NCBI GenBank assembly: GCA_947069175.1
Contig: CAMTDV010001633.1
Coordinates: forward strand, 56,588,102-56,652,101
Direction: 5' to 3'
DNA: 64,000 bases
DNA from: Scalesia atractyloides
Taxonomy: Eukaryota > Streptophyta > Magnoliopsida > Asterales > Asteraceae
How positions within the stretch are numbered: position 1 is the first letter of the stretch; each line of letters begins with the position of its first letter. A program made the translations under genes and the position numbers. Under the pieces are notes generated by a model. The model saw only the letters and a list, made by a program, of their open reading frames with translations. It was not told where the DNA came from and made no database searches. This document shows, in pieces, positions 9,056 to 20,022 of this stretch.

Positions 9056-11967
9056 TAAAATAATGTCTTCAACAAGTTTAAACATTCTTCCAATCAAATT
9101 CACATTCACAATATTGATTGGAAAATTCAAATCAGAATATATTTTGTCTGACTCGATCATCGATACATTGTGATCATGTTCTCAGAGTCACACAATTTAT
9201 ATTTCTCTTGTGAAATTTGTTTGTTCTTAATCACTTTCTTCTTAGAACCTAAACTCACAAAGTTTTCCTTTTCAAAAAGAAATTCAAAAACCGAATGACA
9301 GACACTTTCATCACAACTTTCAGAACTGTTTTCGATCTTTCAAACGAAATATCGATTATATCGGGTAAAATATCTTTTGGATCAACAACTAAAGGTGTTT
9401 TTACAACAACGTTTAGAGCTTTATCAACCCTCTGGATATTTTGAATAGTTGTTATGAATTGGAGGTGCATAATTATTATGCCCGAGACCCTAATATCCTC
9501 GATCGTAGATATCTTCCCCAGTTTTCTCATCTTTTCTAATAGGTTTGGGGATTATTTATCTAAAATATGTGATGCGGCTGCATAACGTTTCATTTTCCGA
9601 TCAACTCTTTCAGATTCAATTTTAACTTCTTCCATTTCTTGTTTTAACACAACAATCTCATCAAGGAACATGTTACGCTTCTTGTTTTGCCAAAATTGTT
9701 GATTAAAAATGTTCACTTGTTAGTTGATCATTTTTAATTTGTTAAAGAAAACCTTTTTCAGCTCTTTGCAATTTGTTATAAGCTTCTGAAAGAATTGCAG
9801 ATCGGATAATATATTTTGAGTATGTTGTTTCAATGTTTCATATTCTGCATCTTTAACAATGATTTCTCACATCTAAAACATTTAACAAGTTCTTCATCCT
9901 TTCAATACATTTAAGACATTTTGTTTCTTCAATTTTAGGTTCACTTTTAGACTCTGGCTCTATTGTTACCTCTTTTAATTGAGCCATCATTGCCTTTTAA
10001 GACATCTCTCCTAGTGTTTCTGGAGAAATCTCTGTTAGATTCACTATCTCAACAGTGTCATCTTCTTCCTCATCAAATTTGATTTCTCCCAATGGTGCAT
10101 TATTTGAGAAAAATCCTGTAAAATTATCAACAACATTAGATGGAAATACTGATTTAAAAATAGCTTCTTGTGAAATTGGAAAACACTTCTCCTCTTCACC
10201 AACTAGTGTTGGTTCTGATTCTATATCAGGATAACTTTCTTCTTTAGCATCAATAACCACATCCTCGTTGATTTTGGATTTCAGTTCCTCAATCTCTTTA
10301 ATTTCAGCCATTAGCGTGATTCCCTCTGTCTTTTGAACAATGAATTCTAGTTGAATCCATCACCTTGAACTACCATTAAGGCTTTATCTTTAGGTGTTGA
10401 ATTAGATGATGAAGAACGCTCAATCAGAATAACCCTTGAATTAACTGAACTCGGACTTAGATTTTGTGGGCGAAGTTGATAAGCTCTTTGATAGTAATCA
10501 CTCCTTCCAAAAGGATTATAGTTAGCTTCAACTTTCTTATTGGTGCACTCTCTCTTGAAATGCTCTCGTTCGTCACAATTAAAGCACATAACTTTTGATT
10601 TAACAAAACCCAGCTTTATCCCCCGTATTATTTCTCCCTATAATCTCTATAAATCTTTGATCTTTCCTCATAACACTATCCATACACCACTTGATGTCAA
10701 TCAATTCCATTTCTCAGGATCAGTCTGATTATAGTCTTCTTTCATCAGATTATAGTTTCCAATTCTTCCAGCAATAAGGCTTTGATAGGATTCTAACATC
10801 AAGGTAAGTAGTGCAACTTGTTCTTGGACATTTGGTACGCCGGGATTTTGAAGATTTGTGAGATTCAAAGCTACATTGCACTGAAGGTTTTCTGAGTTTT
10901 GGTTTTTTCTGTTGAGGTTGTGATTATTGACTTTGTTGTGATTGAAAGTGTTGATTCTGGAAGTTTTGACTTTGCTGAGTAAACGGACCAAAATTTCCTC
11001 CATAACTCGATTGTTGACTTTGATTCGGTGAAGAAAAATTTCCCATATTGCTGCTAATGAACGCGTTTCCATTCCCGACCGCTTTGTTTCCTTCAAGAGG
11101 TACCACAGATTGTATAAAACCTCATTTTCCATCAGGAATTGTGATGTGCTTGAACTGTGTTGTATTTACACTGAAAGTTGTTTGAATCTTTGGACTCACT
11201 ATTTTATTATTCTTGAAGTATAACATGATATCTTGTGGAGCTGAATGAGCTTTCGTTCTAGCTCTCTTCCTTAACTCTAAATCATGAGCTTCAAGTTTTT
11301 CAATAAATTCGCTTAGCATCAATCCCGAGTATTTTGTTGGTTTTGATTTAAGAATCATCATAAACATTCTCTAGTTTTCATCAGGAAGAGCATTAGCGAA
11401 CTTTTCAACTTGATCTCTTTAATTTGGTTCTATCCCATGTCTTCTCATTTCAACAATCAAGTACAAAATCTTTTGATAAGTTGTTGGAAACTTTCTCCTC
11501 TCATTGTAGTAAATATATCAAACTCCTTTTTTAATGAGGTCGGCTTTGCTTCTTTGCATGTTTGGATTTCCTCTATACTTGTTTCACAACACCAACCAAA
11601 GAGATTGTAACATTTCATGTTCTTGTAACAAATGTAGAACATCGTCTTTCAGTGATTATTAAAGTAAACTAAACATTTTCTTTTCTTTCTCATAGAAAGG
11701 TCTTTCATTTGTGGGGATTTGAGAAATTTTGACCTTTTCTCTATTCTCATTTCTAGGAATGTTGCATTCATCCTCTATCGCCATCCATGCTTCTAGGTGA
11801 TTTGCTTGGACATACGTCCCAAATCGTCTGACCCAACTTGGATAGGCTTCCATATGAAGCAACTTCAGAGGTTTTTTCGTAGTACCCATTATGTTTTCTA
11901 GATTTAGATTTTGAATAAGAGGTGTAGAACTCCCTACTACAAAAGCCTTCATGTCTCCCGAATCCAT
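9056..11967 (-). pseudogene. copia2: Ty1/copia gag region, decayed
   Basis: Minus-strand fragments in several frames. 11659-11967 starts MDSGDMKAFVV and holds the gag N-terminal part (WVRRFGTYVQANHLEAW). 11122-11642 carries further gag pieces (ESFQQLIKRF, EFIEKLEAHDLELRKR). 10701-11106 is Gln/Asn-rich linker. 10347-10589 has the CCHC knuckle CFNCDEREHFKREC followed by NPFGRSDYYQRAYQ. 9997-10311 is an acidic linker. The order and wording parallel copia1 gag (CFRCRQKGHFKRKC, NQSPFGGGNEYYKKS), so these are related families. The fragment stops at 9055/9056 where gypsy1 inserted; the remainder should lie left of the window. Confidence 0.8.
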
Positions 11968-13401
11968 GTTGAACCCTTAACAATTTTCAAACAAAACTAA
12001 CAATCCAAGCGTGTAACACTTCCAAGCGTAGGACACCTTGTGTGCATGAATCTTCTCACAAAGGACTCTTCAAGCGTAGAACTGGTGAAGCGTAGGAATC
12101 TTACGCTTGGCACTCATGCACGCATATGAGCTCCTACGTTTGACTCTCACGTGAGCACGAGGCACTATGCTTCGTACGAGGCATCACCTCGTGCGAGCCA
12201 TGTCTCCTATAAGCTGTACTCGTGCGATTCGCCCTTTTTCATGTCTAAAATTGAGTGTTTTCACGTCGTCTTTAGGAAATCGAGTGTTCATCCCTCCAGC
12301 CTTAAGCTACTGATCAAACCTAGCGCCTAGGAGGACTTTGGAGCGAGTTTAGCCTATAGTGGGAACTTGGACTGGTACGTACGAAGCGTGCTTCGTGCGA
12401 GCCAGTCCGGTTCGCACAAGTGACTGTTCTTGCGTCCTCGTGCGACCGGGACTGAGTTTTCGTCTGAATCGGATATGATTTCGAGTCCTTTTTATGACGG
12501 TTTTGACACCGCTTTGTCCCACTATGTAGTGAACGGGGTTTTGGTCCGTTTTTGTGTAAAAATCGAGTTTAAAAAAGTTTTCTTAGGATCTAACACTTGG
12601 TGAGTTTGAAATAACAAGATTTCTAACTTGGGAAGCCAAAGCTAAGCCCAATATACTCGTTTAAGTGTGGATCCAAGGTGAAAATAGAGGATTTTATGAA
12701 AAAGATGAAGGTTTTCGTAAACAGAAGAAGTTTAGGTGAAATCAGAGATAAACTCGTGAAACCCGTTGTGTTTGCGTGAAAATCATTGTTACTTACTTGG
12801 AAAACAGAGAAAGGCGTGTAGAGAATGTTACGTGCGAGTGACAGTAAGGAGAGCACGGATGTATAAGGGTGGTATTTATAGGAGAGGGGAAAAGAGATCA
12901 GGAGGTGCCTCGTACGAGTGAGTATGCCTCGTACGAGAGAGTATTCATGCAAGCCATGAGCCTCGTGCGAGCCGAGCATGCCTCGCACGAGTGAGTGCCT
13001 CGTGCGAGAGAGTCCAGTTCGCGTGTCAGGTTGTTTCGTATGGTGTTTTCGCTTATATTAGTTAGTTTAAGTATGTTAAGCGTTTTAGTGAGGTGTTATG
13101 CGTTGTGCTGAGTATTAGTGCGTTAAATCGAGTCAAGCGAGCGAGTGAGTGAGAGTTTTAAGCGAGTATTAAACACATATAAAACATAAACACACAAAAT
13201 AACATAAATAATCATAAATAACCGTGTTTGAGTTTGCGTTGCGATGAGCGTTCGAGTATTAAGCGTTTAAATACGATAAATAAGCGAAATAAAATGCGTT
13301 TAAGATATAGCTAATCCCTGTTATAATAGAATCGGAGTACAAAATGGTTACAAATAGAATAAACGGTAAAATGGGAACAACCAAAAAGTCGGGTTGTTAC
13401 A
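11961..13401 (-). repeat. copia2 leader and 5' LTR
   Basis: Minus-strand sequence starting TGTAACAACCCGACTTTTTG at 13401 and running to the gag ATG at 11967. A TATA-like CCTATAAATACC lies at 12871-12882. Five CTCG-NN-CGAG palindromes (12909, 12928, 12962, 12982, 12999) lie just upstream of it, and more occur downstream (12130-12430). The exact LTR/leader boundary and a PBS were not identified. The segment is repeated at 41901-43343. Confidence 0.6.
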
Positions 13402-13418
13402 AACATTAAGAGTGCAAC

Positions 13419-16400
13419 TGTGACACCTCGATCATTTCGTCCAATAAACTCCGACACATGTCCCGAAAATTCTTGGTTGCCACGTGTAGCCGAGAGGGAC
13501 CAACGATGCCGTCATATTATTTTAATAACCTCTGAACGGGCATCGAGAAAAGTCGGGGGACCAAAGTGGTAACATTTCCAATCCAATCTCTGAAGGTCCT
13601 TACGGACCGTAACCATATCTGGTTACATACCGTAAGGTTAAACAAATATGGATTTAGTAAGGCGGTTATGGACCGCAAGCCTTATTGGCTACGGTCCGTA
13701 ACCATTCAAATTCTGTGGGCGCCAGAGGTCCTTTTGGACCGCAAGGCCTAACCCTTACGGTCCGTAAGGGGTCGCCAGTGACAGAAACATGGCAGCCTGC
13801 TATGCCTGCCACCTTGCTCGCCATGCCACCCTTTCCCTTGGTTGTGCCACGACCAAAAACACTTGTCCTCATCTAGAATCATCCCCCAACACCTGTCTTG
13901 ATCCTATGCATTCTCCATTGCTATAAATAGCAACCTTGGGTGAGCTCCCAACTTGCTTATCCTTCTCTTCTTCTCTCTATTGCTCACTTGGAGGTTCTTG
14001 AGCTTATTGGGGACTTCCTCTGAGTCTGTTAGTTATCTTGGGTTCACTAGTAAGTGTTCCAACTCTCTCCTTTCAGATTTGTTAAGTTTTAAGCCAATGT
14101 CAAAGCGTTGACGTAAAAACGCTTTGACTTTGAGCTAAGACCGTTATGGTCCAACCAATGTTCGTAACGAACAAGGCTACGTGAACGTAATAAGGTAGGT
14201 GTTAATCCCTCAAGAGGGCACCTCCTGATTACCACGTTTGCTTGGTCAATTGACGGGTCAGTTTTGAAATAAAATCATAATGAGCAATGTAGATATTATA
14301 AAACCTGTTTTGACACTCTAATAACTTGGTAATAATTGTAAGAACATGTGGGAACATGTTCGGCTCGCCAATTCCAGGTCTAAGGTCGGTTCGCAACCGA
14401 AAGTCGCAAAGTTTGACTTCTGCTTTGACTTTCAGTTCTGTTCCGATTAGCAACATTAGCTTCTGTCCCTATGTTGCATTATGACCATGTTATAATATAC
14501 TATAACCCTCTGAAGTTATAGGACATGGTCATGTAGTAATCCGAGTCATTATGCAAGTATCCGTTAAATATGCCTAAAACGCCCTTTTTACGTATAAAAT
14601 GGTTTAAACTTAAACTTGACATTTAAAAATCAATAACTACTAATGTAATATCATTATTAGGATTATTCAGGGTATTCATTTAGGTTGCAAACTGAGTCTA
14701 AGCTATAGTTTACCCATTTTGCCTTTAAATGATGATATTGCCCTTTCGGCACTTTAAATAGGTTTTAAACATTTTAATGGACCAAAACCTTATATTTAAT
14801 AATGAAATATACATATTAACATATTTTGGTCATACAAACCTGGTCACAACAACAGTTTTACTTAAATACCATTTAAATCGTCATTTAGCGGCTTAATCGC
14901 CGTTTCGGCGCATAATATGGTTTAAAACCATATTAGAACATTAAGACTTGATACCTACTGATTTCAAAACATGTTTTCAAATTATTAACAGTAGGTACAT
15001 GTCCCAAACTCAGATTCCCAAATAAGTTATCAATTATATGTGAAATGACCAAATTACCCTTTTGGGACATAGTTTGGTCTTAAACTATGAACCACGCATA
15101 TAATTGATGTCCTACTGATATAACATCACAAAATAGGTATTTTTACAGAATGTTTATGTTATTAACATCAGCTTACTTATAAGTTCGTTTATTACATTTT
15201 AAAATGACGAAATTGCCCTTTTAAGGCATAGTTTGCTTTCAAAACCATAACGGGCCATCATATGGATAACCTACTGTTATAATAGAATACTTTAAACTTA
15301 ATGGCATATGGAACTTGTGTAAGACTCACCCGGTTACCTAGTTTCGCTTATATATGCGTACGGTTAAGCCTACGTAACTAGTTTACGCAATTTAACCGAA
15401 ACGGGTTTAACCATATCAAAATATTCTCAAATTCCAGAATGTAGAATGGTAACCCATGTTATACATGTCCTAGTAGTTTTCGGGTCCAAAATACATTCTT
15501 TCCCGGTCATCGCTTAATCTAGCGTTTCGTACCGTTATCTTTATTTTAAAGTTAGTAGGTCTAAGTCAATGACTAAATAAAGACCCGCTAGCTAACTAAT
15601 CGGTTATTAACATCATCCATTCCAGACTAGAGACTTCCGGTAGATTGTCGCCAAGCTAGTTTAATTTGATTACGGTTGTGCCTTGCTTATTTTCTTATTT
15701 ACTAAAGATTTCCAAGCCAGGTAAATACTTTAACTTATTTTCCCTTATACGGGCTTGGGATACGGTATACTAATACCGTATGGCTGGATATGGGATCAAA
15801 CACCAATGAGTCGGGAATTCAAATAATCCATTTTAATTATTATTGCTTAATATTAAACATTTGGGGGTTAAAACGACCGTGTCTTGGATATCCACGGCTC
15901 ATTTAATTGCAAATGGCCACGACCTAAGCACGGGGTGTAGGAATACACCTGTGAGATGCTAAAACAAAGTATAACCATTAGGGGTGCACCTATTAAAGGT
16001 GTTAAAGTAGCGTGTCGATTAATCAGGATCCTGACATAGTTTTCGGGCTCTAAATGTATTATTAGCATGTAAACTGATAACATGAAAGTTATCTGTCCCA
16101 AGTTATTTATAAAACTAAGTACCATTGCGTACACTAAATGTTTTCGAAATGTTTTCAAAATGAGTCGGTTAAATGTATTTACTAGTGAAAACCGACGTAT
16201 TTTCAAAAGACTAAGCGCAGGTGACAAGTATTCGTAATAGGCTGGAAGTACTCGACAAAGCTTAGAAGGAATTGCAACCCTTGCTTGAAAGGCCTTAGTC
16301 TGTCAAGTTTCCTTTTTGTAATCATTTCGATCCACCTGTGGATCTAGTTACAAGCTTGTATATTGAACTTTGAACATTCATACGTTTGTAATAGTAATTA

Positions 16401-16513
16401 TCCAGACTTCCGCTATGTTATATTGTATTGTTTGGTAATGATGATATCAACTTACGTCACCATATTCCCCAACTGGGCCCACCGGGTTACACGTTGAAAT
16501 TGGGGGTGTGACA
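13419..16513 (+). repeat. gypsy2 5' LTR (3095 bp)
   Basis: TGTGACACCTCG to GGGGTGTGACA, followed by a PBS-like sequence. Its last ~1.8 kb recur at 36143-37941. The first part holds palindromes built on TTACGG-N-CCGTAA (13598-13770). The middle holds five units with a ~158-bp period (14581-15260). No coding ORF was recognised. Confidence 0.88.
14575..15260 (+). repeat. Five degenerate ~158-bp units in the gypsy2 LTR
   Basis: A core resembling AAATTGCCCTTTT followed by a GG(C/A)..(A)TAGTTTGG/TAAAC block recurs at 14581, 14740, 14899, 15056 and 15215, spacings 159, 159, 157 and 159. The cores are diverged (GCCCTTTTTA, GCCCTTTCGG, GCCGTTTCGG, ACCCTTTTGG, GCCCTTTTAA). Four of the five recur in the 3' LTR at 36180-36660. 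Confidence 0.75.
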
Positions 16514-16515
16514 GG

Positions 16516-16528
16516 TTGGTGTTAGAGC
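16516..16528 (+). promoter_or_regulatory. gypsy2 primer binding site-like sequence
   Basis: TTGGTGTTAGAGC lies 2 bp after the LTR. It matches the Met-tRNA PBS TGGTATCAGAGC except for two positions. Confidence 0.65.
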
Positions 16529-16694
16529 TAACTCTTGAGTGAATTAAACACTAGCCTTTTGTGTTTAATCTCGGGAATACATATTAACGCATATCTCTTA
16601 GACTTTCGAGTCTAGACTTCGACCTAGGTGTAATCATTTCCATCTTATTATTCTAGCTTTGTATTTTGTTTAACTTGTTTTTGAAACATGAATA

Positions 16695-17450
16695 ATGCAG
16701 CCTAAATTTAGACGTGGAGGAAAGGGCAAAGGACCCATGAGGGGTGGACCCTCTATGACCGGACCATCTTTTCGGCCACCTTATAGATCATCTCTAGCTG
16801 GAGCAGCTGATCTGCCTGGCTATAATCCATACGAAGGATCCGGAGATTCTTCGTCCTCTTTTGAACCCTTCAGACACTCCATTTCACACGAATACTCCCC
16901 GCGTCAATCACACTCTCATCATTCCTTCCATTCTCACCATTCCCATCAATCGCACCATTCTCATACTCAATCGCATCCAGAATTTTTCAACTTTAATTTT
17001 GTCAACCCAGTCAACCAAGCCTCACAAGAAACCCCTCCAGTCGACTCGCCAACTCACATGGAGGAGGACTCTGATCCGGAAGAATTTCCCCAAACCGGAT
17101 CCTATGGCCACCCCATCGAGCTGTCTAGTGGCTCGGACTCTTTGGCAGGATCTCCGTTTCGAGGTCCTGACGAATATGAGCAACGATGGGCACAATATGT
17201 GTTTGTCAACACGCCCTCCTACCACAGCACTCCCCAACATCATGCTCCATCACCACATCCTGAAATCAAGGATGTAGATATGCAACAGGTGGATCAACCT
17301 CAGCCACCACCTGAATCATCATCACAACTACGCCAAAGGCATGCGACACGCATGTCGGTGCGTGCTGGTCAAAGGTCGGGTGCACTACCACTTTTGCCAC
17401 CTTCATACCCCATTATCCCCGAGGACCCACAAATGGGTGGGCCCTCAAAC
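16695..17450 (+). CDS. gypsy2 ORF1, 5' part (split by copia1)
   Basis: 252 codons starting MQPKFRRGGKGKGPMRGG. The protein has a basic Gly-rich N terminus, a Ser/His-rich stretch (HSHHSFHSHHSHQSHHSH near residues 73-92), an acidic patch and a Pro-rich tail. The reading frame continues without change at 32224 after the copia1 insertion and its duplicated CAAAC. Together they give a 403-residue ORF ahead of the canonical gag, ending at 32679. I recognise no catalytic motif. It may be an additional capsid-associated or RNA-binding protein; that is a guess. The interruption makes it non-functional as it stands. Confidence 0.65.
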
Positions 17451-17828
17451 TGTTGGTGCATAATGTCTATGTCTTAGTCTTATATCGAGTCTGTATAGTA
17501 TAGAGCTGAATAGGCTAGCTGAAAAGTGTATTTATGTTTGTTAGAGACAAGTTCGTTGGTAATGTGTCATGTAAATGCAAGTTCGGGCGAACTCATGTCT
17601 CTCAGTAGCGAACTTGGACTATTATAAATAGCTAGCTTACCTCATTCATTTGTAACTTTGGCATTTTGGAGGCGAAGCTCTGTCAGTTTGTACTCTCGAC
17701 GTTTGATCAATAAAACTGATGATTAACTGATTAATTATTGTCTATTGGTAAACACGGCGTAATATTTCCGCTATTATGGACATTAGATATCAAATTTAGG
17801 TTCCTTAGCATCGAAGATCGGTCCTACA
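17451..17828 (+). repeat. copia1 5' LTR
   Basis: Starts TGTTGGTGCA and ends GGTCCTACA. TATA box TATAAATA at 17623-17630, poly(A) signal AATAAA at 17709-17714. A palindromic copy CAAGTTCGGGCGAACTC at 17578-17594 and half-sites AAGTTCG (17550) and CGAACTTG (17609) lie just upstream of the TATA box. Confidence 0.93.
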
Positions 17829-17830
17829 AG

Positions 17831-17842
17831 TGGTATCAGAGC
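17831..17842 (+). promoter_or_regulatory. copia1 primer binding site
   Basis: TGGTATCAGAGC, complementary to initiator Met-tRNA, 2 bp after the LTR. Confidence 0.9.
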
Positions 17843-18088
17843 TAGAATAGCCTGTTTTCATAGTATCAAGACAAGATCACTTCTATTTCATATCCATTCT
17901 TCTATTTCTCTTAACTTTTTCATCAAAAATGAAGAATTCACGGTCAAAATCTTTTCAATTTTGAATATATCATGTAAAATACAACAAAGATAAAGCCTTG
18001 AAAGATTGGAGACCAAAATCAACCGAATTGATGTCAAAATTTTGAAAAAACCATGTTTTCCAAAACTTGTCCATCGAACTTGTTTAAC

Positions 18089-18422
18089 CAAGTTCGAGCG
18101 AACTTGTGTTAAGAACTCACTTTTTCAGTGATTTTTTACCAAGTTCGCCCGAACTTGAGTTGTTTTTGAGAAAATTTTGCCAAGTTCGCTCGAACTTGAG
18201 TGAATTGTTGAAGAAAATTGGTTAAGTTCGCCCGAACTTGCTAGTTTTTCATCAAAGTCTGTTGCTAAGTTCGCTCGAACTTACAAAATCTTTACAAGAT
18301 CCATCAACAAGTTCGACCGAGGTTGATTAAAAGGAATTTTTCAAAACAAAATCACAAGTTCGACCGAACTTGTGATAAACTCAAAGAATTCTTCATTTCA
18401 ACTACAAGTTCGACCGAACTTG
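18089..18422 (+). repeat. copia1 leader: eight spaced palindromes
   Basis: Eight copies of (C/T)AAGTTCG-NN-CGAACTT(G) start at 18089, 18140, 18181, 18223, 18266, 18308, 18355 and 18405, spacing 51, 41, 42, 43, 42, 47 and 50 bp. The central dinucleotide varies (AG, CC, CT, AC) and the intervening DNA is not similar. One copy (18308) is damaged in its right arm. Confidence 0.92.
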
Positions 18423-18486
18423 TAGTAGGGCTAATCATTTTCAAAAGTTTTTGAGTATTTTCAGTGTACACGTCTCATTATTCACG

Positions 18487-20022
18487 ATGGCTTATATTCA
18501 AAGAGCTTTTATGTCCGGAGCTAGTTCGTCAAAAGCAAACGTGATTCAGCAAGTCAATCTTGATAACGAAATGTGAACGACTGTTAAACCACCCAAGCTA
18601 ATGAGCATGGACGAGTATGAAGCATGGAGAGAGAAATTTATGTATTGGGTTCAAGCCATGCATTTTGCAGGCTGGGTGTCGATTGAAAGAGGTTACATTG
18701 TTTCGGTGGATGAACATCAGCAAGTTCTTGAGAAAGTACAATTACTCGATGGTACAGAAAGAGGAATACATTGCTGAGAAAAAGATGATCAGTCTTATCC
18801 AACAATCCGTCAAAGAAGATATTATTGTTTTGCTACCGGAATACACAACTGCAAGAGATCTCTGGCTCTCACTTCAAAAGAAGTATCAAGGAAGCGCGGA
18901 GATGATCAAAAGCAAGAAAGCTCACATTATGAAAGAGTTCGATATCTTCAACATGCTGAAGGGTGGGACCATGAAGCAGATGATTAAACGCTTCTGTCAT
19001 CTTAAAGTTCAAATGCGAAGACACGGTCTTGAGAAGACGGAACAAGAGTACATCGACAAGCTTGCAGAAGCTCTACCAGATGGAGAGTGGACTACTTATC
19101 TAATGGTTCTGATGGAAAGCGATAAATGGGAATTCTTCAAGCTGTCAACATTTATCGATAAACTCGAAGGCCATGAAATGGAACTATTGAATATTGCAAA
19201 GTCAAAGAACGCTAATGTAGTTCAAGATGTTGGGTTGTACTACAAAAGTGGAATGCAAGACAACATTTCAAGTCCGAAAATTGGGACAACGTTTAGTGCG
19301 AACATGAATGATTCTCCACAAAACCAGAGTCAATCACAGCCTCATTATGATCAGAGTCCATAGAGTTCGTTCTCAAGCACTGGTTCAAATTCATCTTATC
19401 AAAGTCAAGAAAATCAGAATCAACAAACAAATTCTGATTCGAATGTATACAAGTGCAACATCGCAGTAAATTTGAACAATGTTGTTTCAGAACAAGTCGC
19501 TAAACAACATATGTCTCTTCTCGCCACTGTTCTGGAGTCATACAAAAGTCTTGTAGCCGGTAAAATTGGAAATCCTGAAATGACGGCAGAAGATTATGAC
19601 CAAGTGGATGAAGAAGAACTCGAGTTGATGGATATAAAGTGGTGTTTAGCATCTATCATTCGAAGAGTCACAAAGTTCGTTGCTCTCACTGGTCGAGATA
19701 TCGGAAACTCAAGCAACACACTGGTTTTGACAAGACGAAAGTGACGTGCTTCAGATGTCGCCAAAAGGGACATTTCAAGAGAAAATGCAAAAATCCTGAA
19801 GCAACGGGAAATCAAAGTCCATTCGGAGGAGGCAACGAGTATTACAAGAAGTCACTTCAGTACAAGCCTTTCCCGAAGAAGACTCAGGTTGAAATTCAAG
19901 AGAAACCGAATAGTAGTAACACTGAGAAAGCTATGGTTGCATCAAACGAAGATGGCGGGTTCGACTGGAATTCCTACATCGGTAAGAAGACCGGAGTTGC
20001 ATTAATGGCTGAAATTGTTTAA
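18487..20022 (+). pseudogene. copia1 gag (broken)
   Basis: The likely start is ATG 18487 (MAYIQRAFMSGASSSK). An in-frame TGA follows after about 29 codons, and a frameshift lies near 18740-18770. The long central part is 18617-19363 (LWLSLQKKYQGSAEMIKSKK, MKQMIKRFCHLKVQMRRHGL, STFIDKLEGHEMELL), a typical copia UBN2-type gag domain. After a stop at 19361 a Gln/Asn-rich linker follows, then the CCHC knuckle CFRCRQKGHFKRKC at about 19744-19785. It forms the virus-like particle and binds RNA in intact relatives. Its closest local relative is the copia2 gag at 9056-11967. Confidence 0.85.

Noticed and set aside
12623..12988. 121-codon minus ORF in the copia2 leader
   Set aside because: It lies in LTR/leader sequence across the TATA and palindrome region, has no domain, and its copy in U2 (42682-42939) is shorter and broken.
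16861..17277. Alternative 138-codon ORF inside gypsy2 ORF1
   Set aside because: Other-frame shadow of the longer 16695 frame, which continues in frame past copia1.
18089..18422. Direct-repeat/spacer pattern resembling a CRISPR array
   Set aside because: Repeats are short palindromes inside a plant retrotransposon leader, spacers vary and there are no cas genes. It is a TE regulatory or structural array.
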